The translations under genes and the position numbers were made by a program. From Candidatus Dadabacteria bacterium (GTDB lineage Bacteria; Desulfobacterota_D; UBA1144; Nemesobacterales; Nemesobacteraceae), in contig VXNX01000013.1 of NCBI GenBank assembly GCA_009840385.1, forward strand, positions 324,222 to 388,221: 64,000 nt of DNA, in the 5' to 3' direction. The first letter of the stretch is position 1. Every line of letters begins with the position of its first letter. Of the stretch, positions 62,701 to 64,000 are shown one piece after another. Under the pieces are notes generated by a model, which worked only from the letters and a program-made list of their open reading frames with translations, was not told the origin of the DNA and did not search any database.

Positions 62701-64000
62701 TGATCGGCTATCTCTGGCCCCTGCTTATTGTCGTTGGTTCAACGTTCCTTCCCGGAGAGCGGCTTGGCTGGCATCACATAACAGGCGTACTGGCTGGTCT
62801 GGCGGGAACAGTGCTGATCGTTTCGAAAAACAGCCTTTCTTTCGATGATAGCTTTGCCTTCGGCTATGGCGCGGCGCTGCTCTCCGCCTTTACCTGGGCT
62901 GCCTACTCTCTTCTGTCACGGCGGTTCGGCGCGGTTCCGACCGATGTCGTCACCGGATTCTGCGCAATGACGGCCACTCTTTCGCTCATCTGCCATCTGG
63001 CGCTGGAACAGACCGTCTGGCCGCAAGGAACCGGACAATGGCTCGCCGTCGTCGGCCTCGGCCTGTTGCCTGTGGGTGCCGCCTTTTACGCTTGGGACTT
63101 TGGAGTCAAACACGGCGATATCCGGGCCTTAGGTACTGCGAGCTATGCAGCGCCGCTGCTTTCAACCCTGATCCTTATTGCATCAGGTGTCGGCCAAGCC
63201 GACTGGCGCATCGCTCTTGCCTGCGTCCTGATCACCGGGGGTGCCGTGCTGGCCGCAAAGGATCTGTTGTTTGCGTCGGCGCGCCAAGAAGAACGGGCAG
63301 AGGAATGATGCGGATATTCGAATACGCCCTCGGTTCGCCACAGTTCGGCAGCCGCTAACAATACTTCTTTTATCCCTTGTCCAAAGCAAATGAGCGTATA
63401 TATTTCAGAATAGATGAACGAACTACTCGAAAGCTTCATAAAGCACCTCTCGGACGAAAGAAACTATTCGGAACACACGGTAAAAGCCTACAGGGGCGAT
63501 CTTGAGAATTTCTGCGATTTTCTCTTAAAAGAGGAAAAGAAAATCGAGGAAGCAGACGTCGCAACCATAAACGCGTACATCTCAACCCTCTACGGAAAAA
63601 ACTCCCCTGCTTCGGTCGAGAGAAAAATATCGGCCGTGAGATCCTTTTTCTCGTATCTCGTAAAAAAGAACATCGTGGCACGGAACCCCGCAAAACTTGT
63701 GCGCACCCCTAAAAAAGAAAAGCATCTCCCCGTGTTTTTAAGCGTGGACGAGGTATTCAATCTCGTCGACGTAAAGGATCCTGAGAATAGCCCTCTTCGC
63801 GTGCGTGACAGGGCGATTCTTGAGCTTCTTTACTCAAGCGGCCTACGGGTAAGCGAACTCGCGGAAGCCACCCTCGCCAACTTGAGCATAGGAGAGGCGA
63901 TAATAAGGGTGCGCGGCAAGGGGAACAAAGAGAGGATAGTTCCCGTGGGATCAAAGGCGCTTTCCGCCCTAGGAGAATATCTACAGATAAGGGAAAAGTT

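Overview
The window is a chromosomal segment from a diderm (Gram-negative) bacterium with about 50% GC. It carries a phosphate-selective outer-membrane porin, a periplasmic phosphate-binding protein, lipoproteins and polysaccharide genes. About 58 protein genes are supported, plus one tRNA and the RNase P RNA. The gene content resembles deltaproteobacterial-type or candidate-phylum lineages such as Dadabacteria, but I cannot place it from sequence alone and hold that guess weakly. No gene-free stretch exceeds about 200 bases; there is no CRISPR array, insertion sequence or prophage.

Layout, 1-12 kb: a minus-strand operon runs ilvN-ilvC-psd-pssA-M16 peptidase, combining branched-chain amino acid and phosphatidylethanolamine synthesis. 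Upstream lies a monothiol glutaredoxin/BolA pair. On the plus strand follow a CBS protein, a GGQ release-factor-like protein, a secreted nuclease, a YeiH-type transporter, a quinone oxidoreductase and a vitamin B12/iron-type ABC importer. 12-32 kb: a CAU tRNA, a zinc-ribbon protein, RNase HI and rnpB, then on the minus strand a TMTC-like membrane protein with TPR repeats, tyrS and gltBD. Next come birA, a CPBP protease, nadE, an adenylating ligase with its own acyl carrier protein, argC and an NrnA-like DHH phosphoesterase.

32-45 kb: trpF-trpB-trpA, then a complete phosphate-starvation region: OprP-like porin, phoB-phoR, and pstS-pstC-pstA-pstB-phoU. The porin and pstS share CTTAAC half-sites repeated every 11 bp in front of a -10 element, which I read as the Pho box of this organism. 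Both permeases carry large extracytoplasmic domains.

45-64 kb: an M48 lipoprotein protease, an aminotransferase with a TetR regulator whose palindromic operator sits on its own promoter, a uracil-DNA-glycosylase-like protein, a DUF4403 protein, a DjlA-like cochaperone and an ATP pyrophosphatase. Then follows a stress-signalling cassette (ECF sigma factor, anti-sigma factor, periplasmic metal-sensor-like protein, secreted EF-hand/Cys protein). A surface-polysaccharide region (two glycosyltransferases, a MacB-type permease without an ATPase, an HTTM protein with partner, a flippase, a methyltransferase) is interspersed with genes that look acquired (endonuclease I, a YddG-like exporter). It ends in xerC, cut by the window edge.

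Recurrent theme: several genes without a Shine-Dalgarno sequence have a -10 hexamer only 6-9 bases before the start codon, which suggests leaderless mRNAs.
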